NCBI GenBank assembly: GCA_963695155.1
Contig: CAVOGD010000007.1
Coordinates: 62,001-126,000 of the forward strand
Source: SG8-30 sp963695155
GTDB lineage: Bacteria; Pseudomonadota; Gammaproteobacteria; Steroidobacterales; Steroidobacteraceae
DNA: 64,000 nucleotides
Reading direction: 5' to 3'
The notes below the pieces were generated by a model that ran no database searches, was not told the DNA's origin, and saw nothing but the letters and a program-made list of their open reading frames with translations. This document shows, piece after piece, positions 27,761 through 36,706 of the stretch. The translations under genes and the position numbers were made by a program. Position 1 is the stretch's first letter; the number at the start of each line of letters is the position of its first letter.

Positions 27761-27768
27761 CTCCCCCT

Positions 27769-28551
27769 ATGCCGTCCCTCGCCGTCCTCCCCATTCCGGC
27801 CATGGCCGACAACTATTTCTGGCTCGTGCGGGGCACCAGGGACCCGGGCTGCGTGGCGGTCGTGGATCCCGGCGAGGCCGCGCCGGTGCGCGCGGTGCTC
27901 GAGGCGAACTCGTTCCAGCTGGGCGCCATCCTCGTCACCCACCACCATGCCGACCACACGGCGGGCGTCGCGGAACTCGCGCGGCACACCGGCGCCGCGG
28001 TCTGGGGGCCCGCGCGCGAGAGCGTGCCGGGACCCCACACGCCGGTACAGGGCGGCGACCGTGTCGAGCTCGAGCGTCTCGGGCTGGCGTTCGAGGTGCT
28101 GGACGTGCCGGGACACACCGCGGGGCACATCGCCTACTACGGGCACGGCGCCGTGTTCTGCGGCGATACGCTCTTCAGCGGCGGCTGCGGCCGGATGTTC
28201 GAGGGCACGCCCGAGGAGATGCTCGCGTCGCTGGAGCGCCTCGCAGCGCTGCCCGGCGACACGTGGGTATACTGCGCCCACGAATACACGCTGGCCAACC
28301 TGAGGTTCGCGCTTGAGGTCGACCCCGACAATGACGCCCTGCGGGCCTGGCGTGACGAGGCCGCGGCGCTGCGTGCGCGCGGCACGCCGACGCTGCCGTC
28401 CACGATCGGCCGGGAGCGCGAGGTGAACCCGTTCCTGCGCTGCCGCACGGCCGCCATCCGCAGCGCCGCCGAACGGCACGGCGGCATCGCGCTGGGCTCG
28501 CCGGCCGCGGTGTTTGCCGCGGTCCGCCAGTGGAAGGACCGTTTCCGGTGA
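27769..28551 (+). CDS. gloB: Hydroxyacylglutathione hydrolase (glyoxalase II)
   Basis: 260-residue metallo-beta-lactamase fold enzyme that hydrolyses S-D-lactoylglutathione in methylglyoxal detoxification. Metal motif THHHADHTAGVAEL (HxHxDH) at about residues 58-63; other ligands His in LDVPGHTAGHIAYY, Asp in VFCGDTLFSGGCGR and His in YCAHEYTLANLRF. C-terminal HAGH domain with VNPFLRC. The stop overlaps the mltD GTG (GTGA), so the pair is co-transcribed. Confidence 0.95.
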   Translation: MPSLAVLPIPAMADNYFWLVRGTRDPGCVAVVDPGEAAPVRAVLEANSFQLGAILVTHHHADHTAGVAELARHTGAAVWGPARESVPGPHTPVQGGDRVELERLGLAFEVLDVPGHTAGHIAYYGHGAVFCGDTLFSGGCGRMFEGTPEEMLASLERLAALPGDTWVYCAHEYTLANLRFALEVDPDNDALRAWRDEAAALRARGTPTLPSTIGREREVNPFLRCRTAAIRSAAERHGGIALGSPAAVFAAVRQWKDRFR

Positions 28552-30120
28552 CTGCCGCGCTGCCGGTAAAGCTGTGCGCCATCGCCCTGGTGGCGCTGGT
28601 CGCGGCCTGCGCGCAGGCGCCCACCGAGCCGTCGTCCTCGCTGCCCGACAAGGTGATCCGCAACGTGCCGTCGCAGCGATCCGCCGCCCAGCCGGCGCGT
28701 GGTGCCGCTGCTCGAGGCGCCGCTGCACGACGAGATGCCGCCGACCCCGATCGTCTATGCCGACACGCTGGACCGCATCCGCGCCGGCATGCGCCTGACG
28801 GACGTGGACCACCCGTGGGTGCAGGCGGAATTCGACTGGTACGTGCGCAACGGCGACTACCTGAACCGCGTCATGGCGCGCGCCCAGCGCTACCTCTACC
28901 ACATCGCGATCGAGGTGCAGGCGCAGGGCCTGCCGATGGAGCTGGCGTTGCTGCCGCTGGTGGAGAGCGCCTTCAACCCGTTCGCCTACTCGCGCAGCCA
29001 CGCCGCGGGGCTGTGGCAGTTCATCCCGGGCACCGGCAAGCTGTTCGGCCTCACGCAGGACCACTGGCAGGACCAGCGGCGCGACGTGCTGGAGTCCACC
29101 CGCGCCGCGCTCGAGTACCTGACCTTCCTCAACAACGTCTTTGCGGGCGACTGGCAGCTCGCGATCGCCTCGTACAACTACGGCAGCGGCAACGTGCGCC
29201 GCGCGATCGCGCGCAACCAGGCGCTGGGGCGCGACACCGACTTCTTCTCGCTGTCGCTGCCCGCCGAGACGCGCGCCTACGTGCCCAAGCTGCTGGCGCT
29301 GTCGCGGCTGGTGCGCAACCCGGGGGCGTATGGCATCACGCTGCCGGTGGTGACGGACGCGCCCTACTTCCGCGTCATCGACACCGGCGGCCCGATGGAG
29401 CTGCGCCTCGCGGCAGGCCTGGCCGGCGTGGACGTGGAGGAAGTGCACGCGTTGAACCCGGGCTGGAACCAGTGGATCACCGGTCCCGACGGCCCGCACC
29501 GGATGCTGGTGCCGGCGGTGGTCGCCGATGTGTTCCTGGCGCGCCTCGCCCCGTTGTCGGGCGCCGAGCGGGCCGGCCTCACCGCCTATGACGTGGCGGC
29601 CGGCGACACGGTCCATGCCATCGCCAGCCGGCACAAGGTGCCCGTCGAGTTCCTGCAGCGCATGAACGGCACGGACGGCGCCGCGATCGCCGTCGGCCAG
29701 ACGCTGCTGGTGCCGGCCGGCGACGTCTCGCCGCTGCGCGGCGGGCTGGTGCGCACCGCCACGGCCACGCACATCGTGCGCCCCGGCGACACGCTGTGGG
29801 GCATCGCCAAGCGCTACAGGATGGGCGTCAACGAACTGGCGCGCGTCAACAAGCTGAGCCTCAAGAGCACGCTGCATCCCGGCCAGAAGCTGTCGGTGCG
29901 CCCGGCCGGCGCAGCGGCGACCGCGGTCGCCGCCGGCGCAGCCACGCGGCAGATCGACTACAAGGTCAGGAAGGGCGACACGCTGTTCGCGATCGCCAGG
30001 CGCTTCGAGGTGACGGTCGCCCAGTTGCAGAGCTGGAACGGCATGCTCGGCAGCACGGCGCTGCGCACCGGCCAGAACCTCACCATCCACGTGAACGCCC
30101 GCCGGGACTTCGGCGGCTGA
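28548..30120 (+). pseudogene. mltD: Membrane-bound lytic murein transglycosylase D, frameshift after the lipoprotein signal
   Basis: GTG at 28548 gives a lipoprotein signal VKLCAIALVALVAACAQ with lipobox LVAAC, in frame to about QRSAAQPAR. The catalytic protein is in the next frame from about 28690 (VVPLLEAPLHDEMPP). The shift lies between 28657 and about 28745. SLT domain: ELALLPLVESAFNPFAYSRS (catalytic Glu), GLWQFIPGTGKLFGL, AIASYNYGSGNVRRAI. Three LysM repeats follow (AAGDTVHAIASRHKVP, RPGDTLWGIAKRYRMG, RKGDTLFAIARRFEVT), which bind peptidoglycan. If the indel is real, a protein from ATG 28699 would lack the lipid anchor. Otherwise it is a sequence error in an intact 520-residue enzyme. 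Confidence 0.85.
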
Positions 30121-30141
30121 CGTCCAGAAGGGGGATCTACG

Positions 30142-30927
30142 ATGGGCTTCCTCGCCGGCAAGAAGGCGTTGATCGTCGGGCTCGCGACCGAGCGCTCGAT
30201 TGCGTGGGGCATCGCGCGCGCCATGCAGCGCGAGGGCGCGGAACTCGCGTTCACCTACCAGAACGAGCGGATCCGCGAACGCGTCGAGCGCCTCGCCGAC
30301 AAGATCGGCTCGCGCATCGTGCTGCCGCTCGACGTGGGCCTGGACGAGCAGCTCGATGCGGCGTTCGGTTCGCTGAAGGACGCCTGGGACGGCCTCGACA
30401 TCATCGTGCACTCGGTGGCCTACGCCCCCGCCGAGGCGCTGGCGGGCAGCTTCGTCGAGGCGACCAGCCGCGAGGCCTTCCGCCTCGCCCACGACGTCTC
30501 CAGCTACAGCCTGACGGCGCTGGCGCGCGGCGGGCTGCCGTTGATGACGGGCCGCGCGGGTGCCTTGCTGACGATGTCCTACCTCGGTGCGGTGCGCTCG
30601 GTGCCGGCCTACAACGTCATGGGACTCGCCAAGGCGAGCCTCGAGGCCAACGTGCGCTTCCTGGCTGCGGACCTCGGGCCGCGGGGCATCCGCGCCAACG
30701 CGATCTCGGCAGGCCCGATCAAGACGCTGGCCGCGGCGGGCATCCCGGGATTCCGCAAGATGCTGCACCACGTCGAGGCGGCGGCGCCGCTGCGGCGCAG
30801 CGTGACCACCGATGAGGTGGGCAACGCGGCGGCCTTCCTGTGCTCGGACCTCGCGGCCGGCATCACCGGCGAGGTGCTGTACGTGGACGCGGGTTACAGC
30901 CAGGTGGGGATGAGCTTCGAGGTGTAG
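30142..30927 (+). CDS. fabI: Enoyl-[acyl-carrier-protein] reductase FabI (NADH)
   Basis: 261-residue SDR that reduces trans-2-enoyl-ACP in the last step of fatty-acid elongation. Cofactor motif IVGLATERSIAWGIARAMQ; active site in TMSYLGAVRSVPAYNVMGLA followed by KASLEANVRFLA, giving the FabI Tyr-x6-Lys; NAISAGPIKTLAAAGIPGFR and FLCSDLAAGITGEVLYVD at the C-terminus. The AAGGGGG ribosome site is seven bases before the ATG. It is the typical target site for triclosan-type inhibitors; nothing unusual is seen in the active-site segment. Confidence 0.96.
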   Translation: MGFLAGKKALIVGLATERSIAWGIARAMQREGAELAFTYQNERIRERVERLADKIGSRIVLPLDVGLDEQLDAAFGSLKDAWDGLDIIVHSVAYAPAEALAGSFVEATSREAFRLAHDVSSYSLTALARGGLPLMTGRAGALLTMSYLGAVRSVPAYNVMGLAKASLEANVRFLAADLGPRGIRANAISAGPIKTLAAAGIPGFRKMLHHVEAAAPLRRSVTTDEVGNAAAFLCSDLAAGITGEVLYVDAGYSQVGMSFEV

Positions 30928-30970
30928 GGAATCCGACTCCGGAAGGCGCGCCGGGTCGCGGCCGAGAAAC

Positions 30971-31178
30971 GGGTCTGACCCCGGGGTCCGCTCCTCCGAA
31001 GGAAGTGCAGCGTCGCGACGGCGGAGGCGCGGCCGCTAGAGCGGTCGACCGCGAACGTCACGGCTGCGCCAGGGGAATGGAGTCTGACCCCCTTGGGGTC
31101 TGACTCCTCCTGAAACGGAAGCGGAATGCCGTCGCGCATGATCCGGAGGGGTCAGACCCCTGAGAGGGGTCAGACCCC
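30971..31178. repeat. GGGGTCAGACCCC palindrome cluster 1
   Basis: Three elements in the 268-base gap between the convergent fabI and symporter genes: 30971-30994, 31079-31110 (GGAGTCTGACCCCCTTGGGG, then TCTGACTCCTCC) and 31145-31178 (GGAGGGGTCAGACCCCTGAG, then AGGGGTCAGACCCC). Each is self-complementary and could act as a bidirectional terminator or REP-like element. No gene was found in the gap. Confidence 0.8.
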
Positions 31179-31195
31179 AAATCCGTGCCGTCGCT

Positions 31196-32485
31196 TCACC
31201 GCTTCTGGAAGATGCCGGTCTCGCCCTCGAGCTTGGCGATGATCACGGCTGCGGCCGCGTCGCCCGCCACGTTGACCGCCGTGCGCGCCATGTCGAGGAT
31301 GCGGTCGAACACGAACAGCACGGCGATCGCCTCGGGCGGCAGCCCCACGGCCGTCAGGATCACCGCGATCGCGACCAGCGAGGCGGCCGGGATGCCGGCC
31401 ACGCCGATCGAGGTCACCAGCGCCAGCAGCACCACCGTGAACTGCGAGAAGATCGACATCTCGACGCCGTAGGCCTGCGCGATGAAGATCACCGCGGCGC
31501 ATTCGTACAGCGCCGTGCCGTTCATGTTGACCGTGGCGCCGAGCGGCACCACGAAGCTGGAGACGCGGTTCGACACGCCGGCGCGCTTCTCGATGCAGTC
31601 CAGCGTCACCGGCACGGTCGCCGAGGACGAGGCCGTGGAGAACGCGGTCAGCAGCGCCGGCGCCATGGTCGAGAACAGCGGCCAGGGCCTGAGCCCGGCC
31701 GCGACGCGGATGAACAGCGGCAGCGTCACGAACAGGTGGAAGGCGAGGCTCACCAGCACGCACGCGGCGAACACCGCCAGCGGCCCGGCGGCCGCCAGCC
31801 CGGCCTTGGCGACGACCTTGGCCACCAGGCCGAACACGCCGATCGGCGCGAACGCCATGACCCACTCGGTCATCCTGGTCATGACCTCGAACACGCCGCG
31901 CCAGAACGACACCAGCAGCCGGCCGCGCTCCTCGCCGATGCGCGTGATGAAGTAGCCGAACAAGAGGCTGAAGAAGATGATGCCGAGGATGCTGCCGTTG
32001 TCGGAGGCGGCCGAGAACACGTTGGCCGGCACCATGCGGATGAAGATCTCGACGATGTCGCCGGCGCCGCGGTCGCCGATCAGCGACGCCACCTGCTCGC
32101 TGTCCGCCTCCAGCGCCATGACCTGGCCGGCCGGCACGCCCTCGACGATGCCGGGCCGCACGACGTTGATGATGGTCAGGCCGACCACGATCGCGGTCAG
32201 GCTGGTCATGGCGTAGAAGAAGATGGTGCGCGCGCCGAGCCGTCCCAGCGACGCGCCGGAGCCGAGCCCGGCCACGCCCACGATCATGGACGAGGCGATC
32301 AGCGGCACGATCAGCATCTTGAGCGCGTTCAGGAACAGCTTGCCGACGAAGTCGAACATGCTGAAGAACGTGACGCCCAGCAGCGCGCCGTCCTCGCCGG
32401 CCAAGAGCCCCGCGGCGACCGCCAGCAGGATGGCGATCAGGATCTGCCAGTGCAGCGCCAGCTTCCTGCCGGTCGGCTCGCTCAT
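31196..32485 (-). CDS. Dicarboxylate/amino acid:cation symporter (DAACS family), paralogue 1
   Basis: 429-residue GltP/DctA-type transporter with eight membrane helices and two re-entrant loops. Family motifs: first helix ALHWQILIAILLAVAAGLLA; LNALKMLIVPLIASSMIVGV; serine-rich loop TAFSTASSSATVPVTLDC; NMNGTALYECAAVIFIAQ, where other members have NMDGTAL; second loop VAGIPAASLVAIAVILTAVG; FDRILDMARTAVNVAGDA. It takes up C4-dicarboxylates or acidic amino acids with Na+ or H+; the substrate cannot be fixed. It ends 17 bases from repeat cluster 1 and starts 41 bases after the ppiD stop. A close paralogue of the same length lies at 36707-37996. Confidence 0.9.
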   Translation of the reverse strand: MSEPTGRKLALHWQILIAILLAVAAGLLAGEDGALLGVTFFSMFDFVGKLFLNALKMLIVPLIASSMIVGVAGLGSGASLGRLGARTIFFYAMTSLTAIVVGLTIINVVRPGIVEGVPAGQVMALEADSEQVASLIGDRGAGDIVEIFIRMVPANVFSAASDNGSILGIIFFSLLFGYFITRIGEERGRLLVSFWRGVFEVMTRMTEWVMAFAPIGVFGLVAKVVAKAGLAAAGPLAVFAACVLVSLAFHLFVTLPLFIRVAAGLRPWPLFSTMAPALLTAFSTASSSATVPVTLDCIEKRAGVSNRVSSFVVPLGATVNMNGTALYECAAVIFIAQAYGVEMSIFSQFTVVLLALVTSIGVAGIPAASLVAIAVILTAVGLPPEAIAVLFVFDRILDMARTAVNVAGDAAAAVIIAKLEGETGIFQKR

Positions 32486-32526
32486 CCCCCCTCCCTCGCG
32501 GTGCGCGCGCGGTGCGCCCCGTCAGG

Positions 32527-34416
32527 TCATTCGAAAAGTCGAGGATTGATCTTGACGTCGGCCTGCGCGCGCACGTGGTCCACGTACGTGGATGCGTCCT
32601 GGTAGGCGGCCATCAGGCGCGCGTTCTGCAGCGCCTCCGCACGGGCCTGCGGCGACAGGCTCGCCAGCGTCCCGGGCATGACGGCCCTGACCGCCCACAG
32701 CGCGATGTCGCCGGCGGCCAGCGACGTGGACCCGTAACGCGGGCCGCCGCTGGTGGAGCCGGCCTTGAAGGCCGCCGCGGACACGGCGGGCGGTACGGCC
32801 GCGTCCTCGCGGCCGACGAAGCGTGGCATGGCCCCGCCGTCCGCCGCGGCCCATGGTTTCGCGACGGTCGCCCAGTCCGCGCCGGCGCGCAGCTCGTCCG
32901 CCAGGGTCGCCGCGCGCGCTGCGGCCTGCTCGCGGGCCAGTTCCGTGCGCAGCGCCTCGGTCAGCTGCGCGCGCACGTCCTCGAGCGGACGCTCGCGCGG
33001 CGGCGCATGCGCGACCGCCTTGATGGCGACCACCAGTCCCGGCGCCACTTGCAGGGTCGCCAGCTGCTCGCCGCTCAGCACGTTGGGCTCGAAGACGGCC
33101 TTGATCAGGGCGGGCGAGGCGCCCAGCGCGCCGCCGCCGGCGCGCGTGAAGTCGTCGAGCGCCCTGACGGGCAGCGCCAGTTCGTTGGCGACGCGGTCCA
33201 GGTCGCCGCCGGCCTCGAAGGCCACCGTATCGAGCTGCTCCTGCAGGTCGCCGAACAGTTCCTCGGCCTTGGCCTGGCGGTACTCGGACTCGAGCTCGGC
33301 GCGCACCTCGTCGAAGGACTGCTGCTGGCTGGCCTCGATCTGCTCGAGCTTGATCACGTGCCAGCCGAATTCGGACCTGACCGGCCCCTTGATCTCGCCC
33401 GGCTGCATGGACCACACGGCGTCCGCGAACGGTCCCACGAAGTAGCTCTTCTCGGCCCAGCCCAGGTCGCCGCCGTTGGCGGAGGAACCGGGATCCTGCG
33501 ACAGCTCGCCGGCCAGCTCCGCGAAGTCCTCGCCGGCGACCGCGCGGTCGTACGCCGCCCTGGCCCGCGCCTCGGCGCCCTCGCCGTCGGTGACCAGGAT
33601 GTGCCGCGCGCGGCGGCGCTCGCTGGTCGCGTGCCGCGCGATGTTGTCCTCGTAATAGGCGCGCAGCGCGTCGTCGGTCACCTCCACGTCGGCCAGCAAC
33701 CCGGCCAGGTCGAGCTCGACGTAGCGCAGGTTGACGCGCTCCTCGGTGCGGTAGTCCTGCTTGTGCCGGTCGTAGAACGCGGCGAGCGCCGCGTCGTCCA
33801 CCCGCACGCCCGCCAGGAACTGCCCGGCCGGCAGCACGACCCAGGCGATTTCACGCACCTCGTCCAGCAGCGCGTGGCGCCGCGCCACCTCGCCCGGCAG
33901 CACGAAGGCCGAGGCGAAGATGCCGCGATCGAGCTGCTGGGCGGCGACGCTCTGGCGCTGCTGCGCCTCGAACCAGGCGGGTTCCAGGTTCGCCGAGCGC
34001 AGCGCCGCGTAGTACGCGTCGCGCGAGAACTTGCCGTCCACCTGGAAGGCCGGGATGTCCTGCAGGCTGTCCAGCACCTCCTGGTCGGTGGCGCGGAAGC
34101 GCATTTCATCGGTGCGCTGGCGGATCAGCTCGGTACGGATCGCCGCTTCCAGCACGTCCTGCTTGAGGCGCTCGCGCACGTCCTCGGGCATGTCCGCCTC
34201 GCCCAGCGCGACCTGGTAGCGCGTCAGCTGTTCCTGGTACGTGCGGCGCACCTCCGACGCGTCCATTTCGGTGCCGTTGACCTCGATGCCCTGCGCGGCG
34301 GTCAGGCCGCCGACACTGACGAACTCGACGCCCCAGAACACGAACACCACGGCCAGCACGCCGAGGATGATGATCGCGAAGACGCCTTTCAGATTGTCAT
34401 GGATCGCCTGAAGCAT
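32527..34416 (-). CDS. ppiD: PpiD-like membrane-anchored periplasmic chaperone/PPIase
   Basis: 629 residues. N-terminal anchor MLQAIHDNLKGVFAIIILGV then VLAVVFVFWGVEF; SurA_N-like helical domain with ASEVRRTYQEQLTRY and ELIRQRTDEMRF; one parvulin domain around residues 265-360 (ARHILVTDG, ELSQDPGSSANGGDLGWAEK, GEIKGPVRSEFGWHVIKLEQ). The C-terminal domain is Ala-rich and variable. It assists folding of proteins emerging from the Sec translocon. Normally downstream of lon-hupB; here two other genes and two tRNAs lie between lon and ppiD, and hupB is absent. Confidence 0.93.
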   Translation of the reverse strand: MLQAIHDNLKGVFAIIILGVLAVVFVFWGVEFVSVGGLTAAQGIEVNGTEMDASEVRRTYQEQLTRYQVALGEADMPEDVRERLKQDVLEAAIRTELIRQRTDEMRFRATDQEVLDSLQDIPAFQVDGKFSRDAYYAALRSANLEPAWFEAQQRQSVAAQQLDRGIFASAFVLPGEVARRHALLDEVREIAWVVLPAGQFLAGVRVDDAALAAFYDRHKQDYRTEERVNLRYVELDLAGLLADVEVTDDALRAYYEDNIARHATSERRRARHILVTDGEGAEARARAAYDRAVAGEDFAELAGELSQDPGSSANGGDLGWAEKSYFVGPFADAVWSMQPGEIKGPVRSEFGWHVIKLEQIEASQQQSFDEVRAELESEYRQAKAEELFGDLQEQLDTVAFEAGGDLDRVANELALPVRALDDFTRAGGGALGASPALIKAVFEPNVLSGEQLATLQVAPGLVVAIKAVAHAPPRERPLEDVRAQLTEALRTELAREQAAARAATLADELRAGADWATVAKPWAAADGGAMPRFVGREDAAVPPAVSAAAFKAGSTSGGPRYGSTSLAAGDIALWAVRAVMPGTLASLSPQARAEALQNARLMAAYQDASTYVDHVRAQADVKINPRLFE

Positions 34417-34519
34417 TGCTTTCTTGCCTGGATTCCTGGTGGCCCGCGAGGGGCAGCCTGCGAAAGGGCGCTAGGGTAGCATGGGCGGTCCCGAACCTGG
34501 CATGCCAACGGAGCCCCCG

Positions 34520-36607
34520 ATGCGCGATCTTCCACCGTCCCGGCCGGCCTGCGCGCTCGCCGCCGGGCTGCTCCTGCAGCTGGCCGCCGGCCTGGCCGGC
34601 GCCGCCGGCCTCGCGGCGGAGGACGTGTTCGGCCTGGAGATCGCGAGCGACCCGCAGGTGGCGCCGGACGGGCGTGAGGTCGCTTACGTGCGTCGCTGGT
34701 TCGACATCAAGGCCGACCGCGGCCGCAGCGGCATCTGGCTGGTGTCCGCCGATGGCGCGCGGCACCGGCCGCTGGCGGCCGGCACGCACACCGAAGCGAC
34801 GCCCCGCTGGTCACCGGACGGTGGCCGGCTGGCCTTCATCGGCGCCGACGCCGATGGCAGCAACCAGGTGTTCGTGCACTACCGGGACGGGGGCGCCGTG
34901 GCCCGCATCACCAATGTCAGCGACGCGCCGCTGGACATGGCCTGGTCGCCGGACGGGCACAGCATCGCCTTCACCATGCGCGTGCCGCTCAAGCAGCGGC
35001 CACTGGAGGTCGCGCTGCCCGAACCGCCGAAGGGCGCGAGCTGGGCGGAGCCGCTCAAGGTGATCGACCGCATGGTGTATCGCGCCGACGGCCGCGGTTA
35101 CCTGGCCGACGCCTGGACGCAGCTGTTCGTGGTGCCGGCCGAGGGCGGCACACCGCGCCAGCTGACCGACGGCCCCTGCGACCACGAGGGCATCGCCTTC
35201 ACTGCCGACGGCGCCGAGATCCTGGTCTCGGCGAACCGCCGCGAGGACCGCGGCGACCATCCGCTCGACGACGACCTGTACGCCGTCAAGGTGGCCGACG
35301 GCACGCTGCGGCGGCTGACCGAACGCTACGGCCCCGACCGCGAGCCGGCGGTGTCCCCCGACGGCCGGCGCATCGCCTTCACCGGCTTCGACGACCGGCG
35401 GCTCGGCTACCAGCGCAGCCGCCTGTACGTCATGGACGTGGACGGCAGCGGGCGGCGCGAACTCGCGGCCGGGCTGGACCGCGACCTGCGCGACCCGGCC
35501 TGGAGCGCTGACGGCAGGAAGCTGTACGCGCTGTCCGACAGCGAGGGCCGCAGGCGGCTGTTGCAGGTGAGTCTCGACGGCGAGGCGACGGTGCTGGCCG
35601 ACGACGTGGGCGGCGTGGCGTGGTCACGACCGTACACCAGCGGGACGTTCTCGGTCGCTCGCGACGGCACGCTTGCCTATACCGCAGGCAGCGCCGCGCG
35701 GCCGTCCGACGTGGCCTCTCTGAAGGGGCGCGGCGCGCGGCGCCTGCTGACCGACCTCAATGCCGAACTGCTCGGCCACCGCGAGCTGGGCGCGGTGCAG
35801 GAACTTTGGACGGAGTCGTCCGCCGACGGCCGCCGCATCCAGTCGTGGCTGGTGCTGCCGCCAGGCTTCGATGCAGGCCGCAAGTACCCGCTGATCCTCG
35901 AGGTCCACGGCGGGCCGTTCGCGGCCTACGGGCCGCACTTCGCGGCCGAGATGCAGCTGTACGCCGCGGCTGGCTACGTCGTGCTGTACGTCAACCCGCG
36001 CGGCAGCACCAGCTACGGCGAGGCGTTCGGCAACCTGATCCACCACGCCTACCCGGGGCAGGATTACGACGACCTGATGTCCGCGGTGGACGCTGCTGTG
36101 GCCCGTGGTTTCGTGGATGCGACGCGGCTGTACGTGACCGGCGGCAGCGGCGGCGGCGTGCTGAGCGCGTGGATCGTCGGCAAGACGGACCGCTTCCGCG
36201 CGGCGGCCGTGCAGAAGCCAGTGATCAACTGGACCAGTTTCGCGCTCACCGCCGACCGCGGCGACCTGTTCCACCGCTACTGGTTCGCGGCGCCGCCGTG
36301 GGAGCAGCCCGGGGAATACTGGCGGCGCTCGCCGCTGTCCCTGGTGGGCAACGTCAAGACGCCGACCCTGGTGGTGACCGGTGAGCTCGACTACCGCACG
36401 CCGATCGCGGAATCCGAGCAGTTCTACCAGGCGCTCAAGCTGCGTGGCGTGGACACGCTGCTGCTGCGCGTGCCCGGCGCGCCGCACGCGCTGGACCTGC
36501 GGCCCAGCCAGTTGATCGCGAGGAATCGCTACATCCTGGCGTGGTTCGGGAAGTACGCGGAGACGGGCGGTGCCGTCGTCAGTGGTTCGGAGGAGTCAGA
36601 CCCGTAA
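34520..36607 (+). CDS. S9 family prolyl oligopeptidase / acylaminoacyl-peptidase, secreted
   Basis: 695 residues from ATG 34520, chosen for its GGAG site and because it begins a signal peptide (RPACALAAGLLLQLAAGLAG). The N-terminal seven-bladed beta-propeller has WSPDG-type repeats (RWSPDGGRLAFIGADADG, AWSPDGHSIAFTMRVPL, AVSPDGRRIAFTGFDDRRLG). The C-terminal alpha/beta hydrolase: VLPPGFDAGRKYPLILEVHG, nucleophile Ser in YVTGGSGGGVLSAW (usual GGSYGG), Asp in VTGELDYRTPIAESEQF, His in VPGAPHALDLRPSQ. It cleaves short peptides, probably in the periplasm. The last residues (GSEESDP) and the stop are encoded by a repeat element that is tandemly duplicated here. Divergent from ppiD. Confidence 0.92.
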   Translation: MRDLPPSRPACALAAGLLLQLAAGLAGAAGLAAEDVFGLEIASDPQVAPDGREVAYVRRWFDIKADRGRSGIWLVSADGARHRPLAAGTHTEATPRWSPDGGRLAFIGADADGSNQVFVHYRDGGAVARITNVSDAPLDMAWSPDGHSIAFTMRVPLKQRPLEVALPEPPKGASWAEPLKVIDRMVYRADGRGYLADAWTQLFVVPAEGGTPRQLTDGPCDHEGIAFTADGAEILVSANRREDRGDHPLDDDLYAVKVADGTLRRLTERYGPDREPAVSPDGRRIAFTGFDDRRLGYQRSRLYVMDVDGSGRRELAAGLDRDLRDPAWSADGRKLYALSDSEGRRRLLQVSLDGEATVLADDVGGVAWSRPYTSGTFSVARDGTLAYTAGSAARPSDVASLKGRGARRLLTDLNAELLGHRELGAVQELWTESSADGRRIQSWLVLPPGFDAGRKYPLILEVHGGPFAAYGPHFAAEMQLYAAAGYVVLYVNPRGSTSYGEAFGNLIHHAYPGQDYDDLMSAVDAAVARGFVDATRLYVTGGSGGGVLSAWIVGKTDRFRAAAVQKPVINWTSFALTADRGDLFHRYWFAAPPWEQPGEYWRRSPLSLVGNVKTPTLVVTGELDYRTPIAESEQFYQALKLRGVDTLLLRVPGAPHALDLRPSQLIARNRYILAWFGKYAETGGAVVSGSEESDP

Positions 36608-36705
36608 GAGGGGCGGTGCCGTCGTCAGTGGCTTCGGAGGAGTCAGACCCCTAAGAGGGGTCAGACTCCCTGCGTCGATCGGGGTCTGACCCCTCCTCTA
36701 CCGCC
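36565..36705. repeat. 46-base tandem duplication plus GGGGTCAGACCCC palindrome cluster 2
   Basis: Copies 36565-36610 and 36611-36657 are nearly identical (GGGCGGTGCCGTCGTCAGTG then GGAGGAGTCAGACCC), differing by one inserted C and one G/C change. The S9 peptidase stop (TAA, 36605-36607) lies in copy 1. A further inverted element follows (AGGGGTCAGAC near 36656, GTCTGACCCCT near 36685). It lies between convergent genes and could terminate both. Confidence 0.8.
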
Positions 36706-36706
36706 G

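Noticed and set aside
27739..30771. 1010-codon minus-strand open frame
   Set aside because: Antisense to gloB, mltD and fabI, all well identified on the plus strand.
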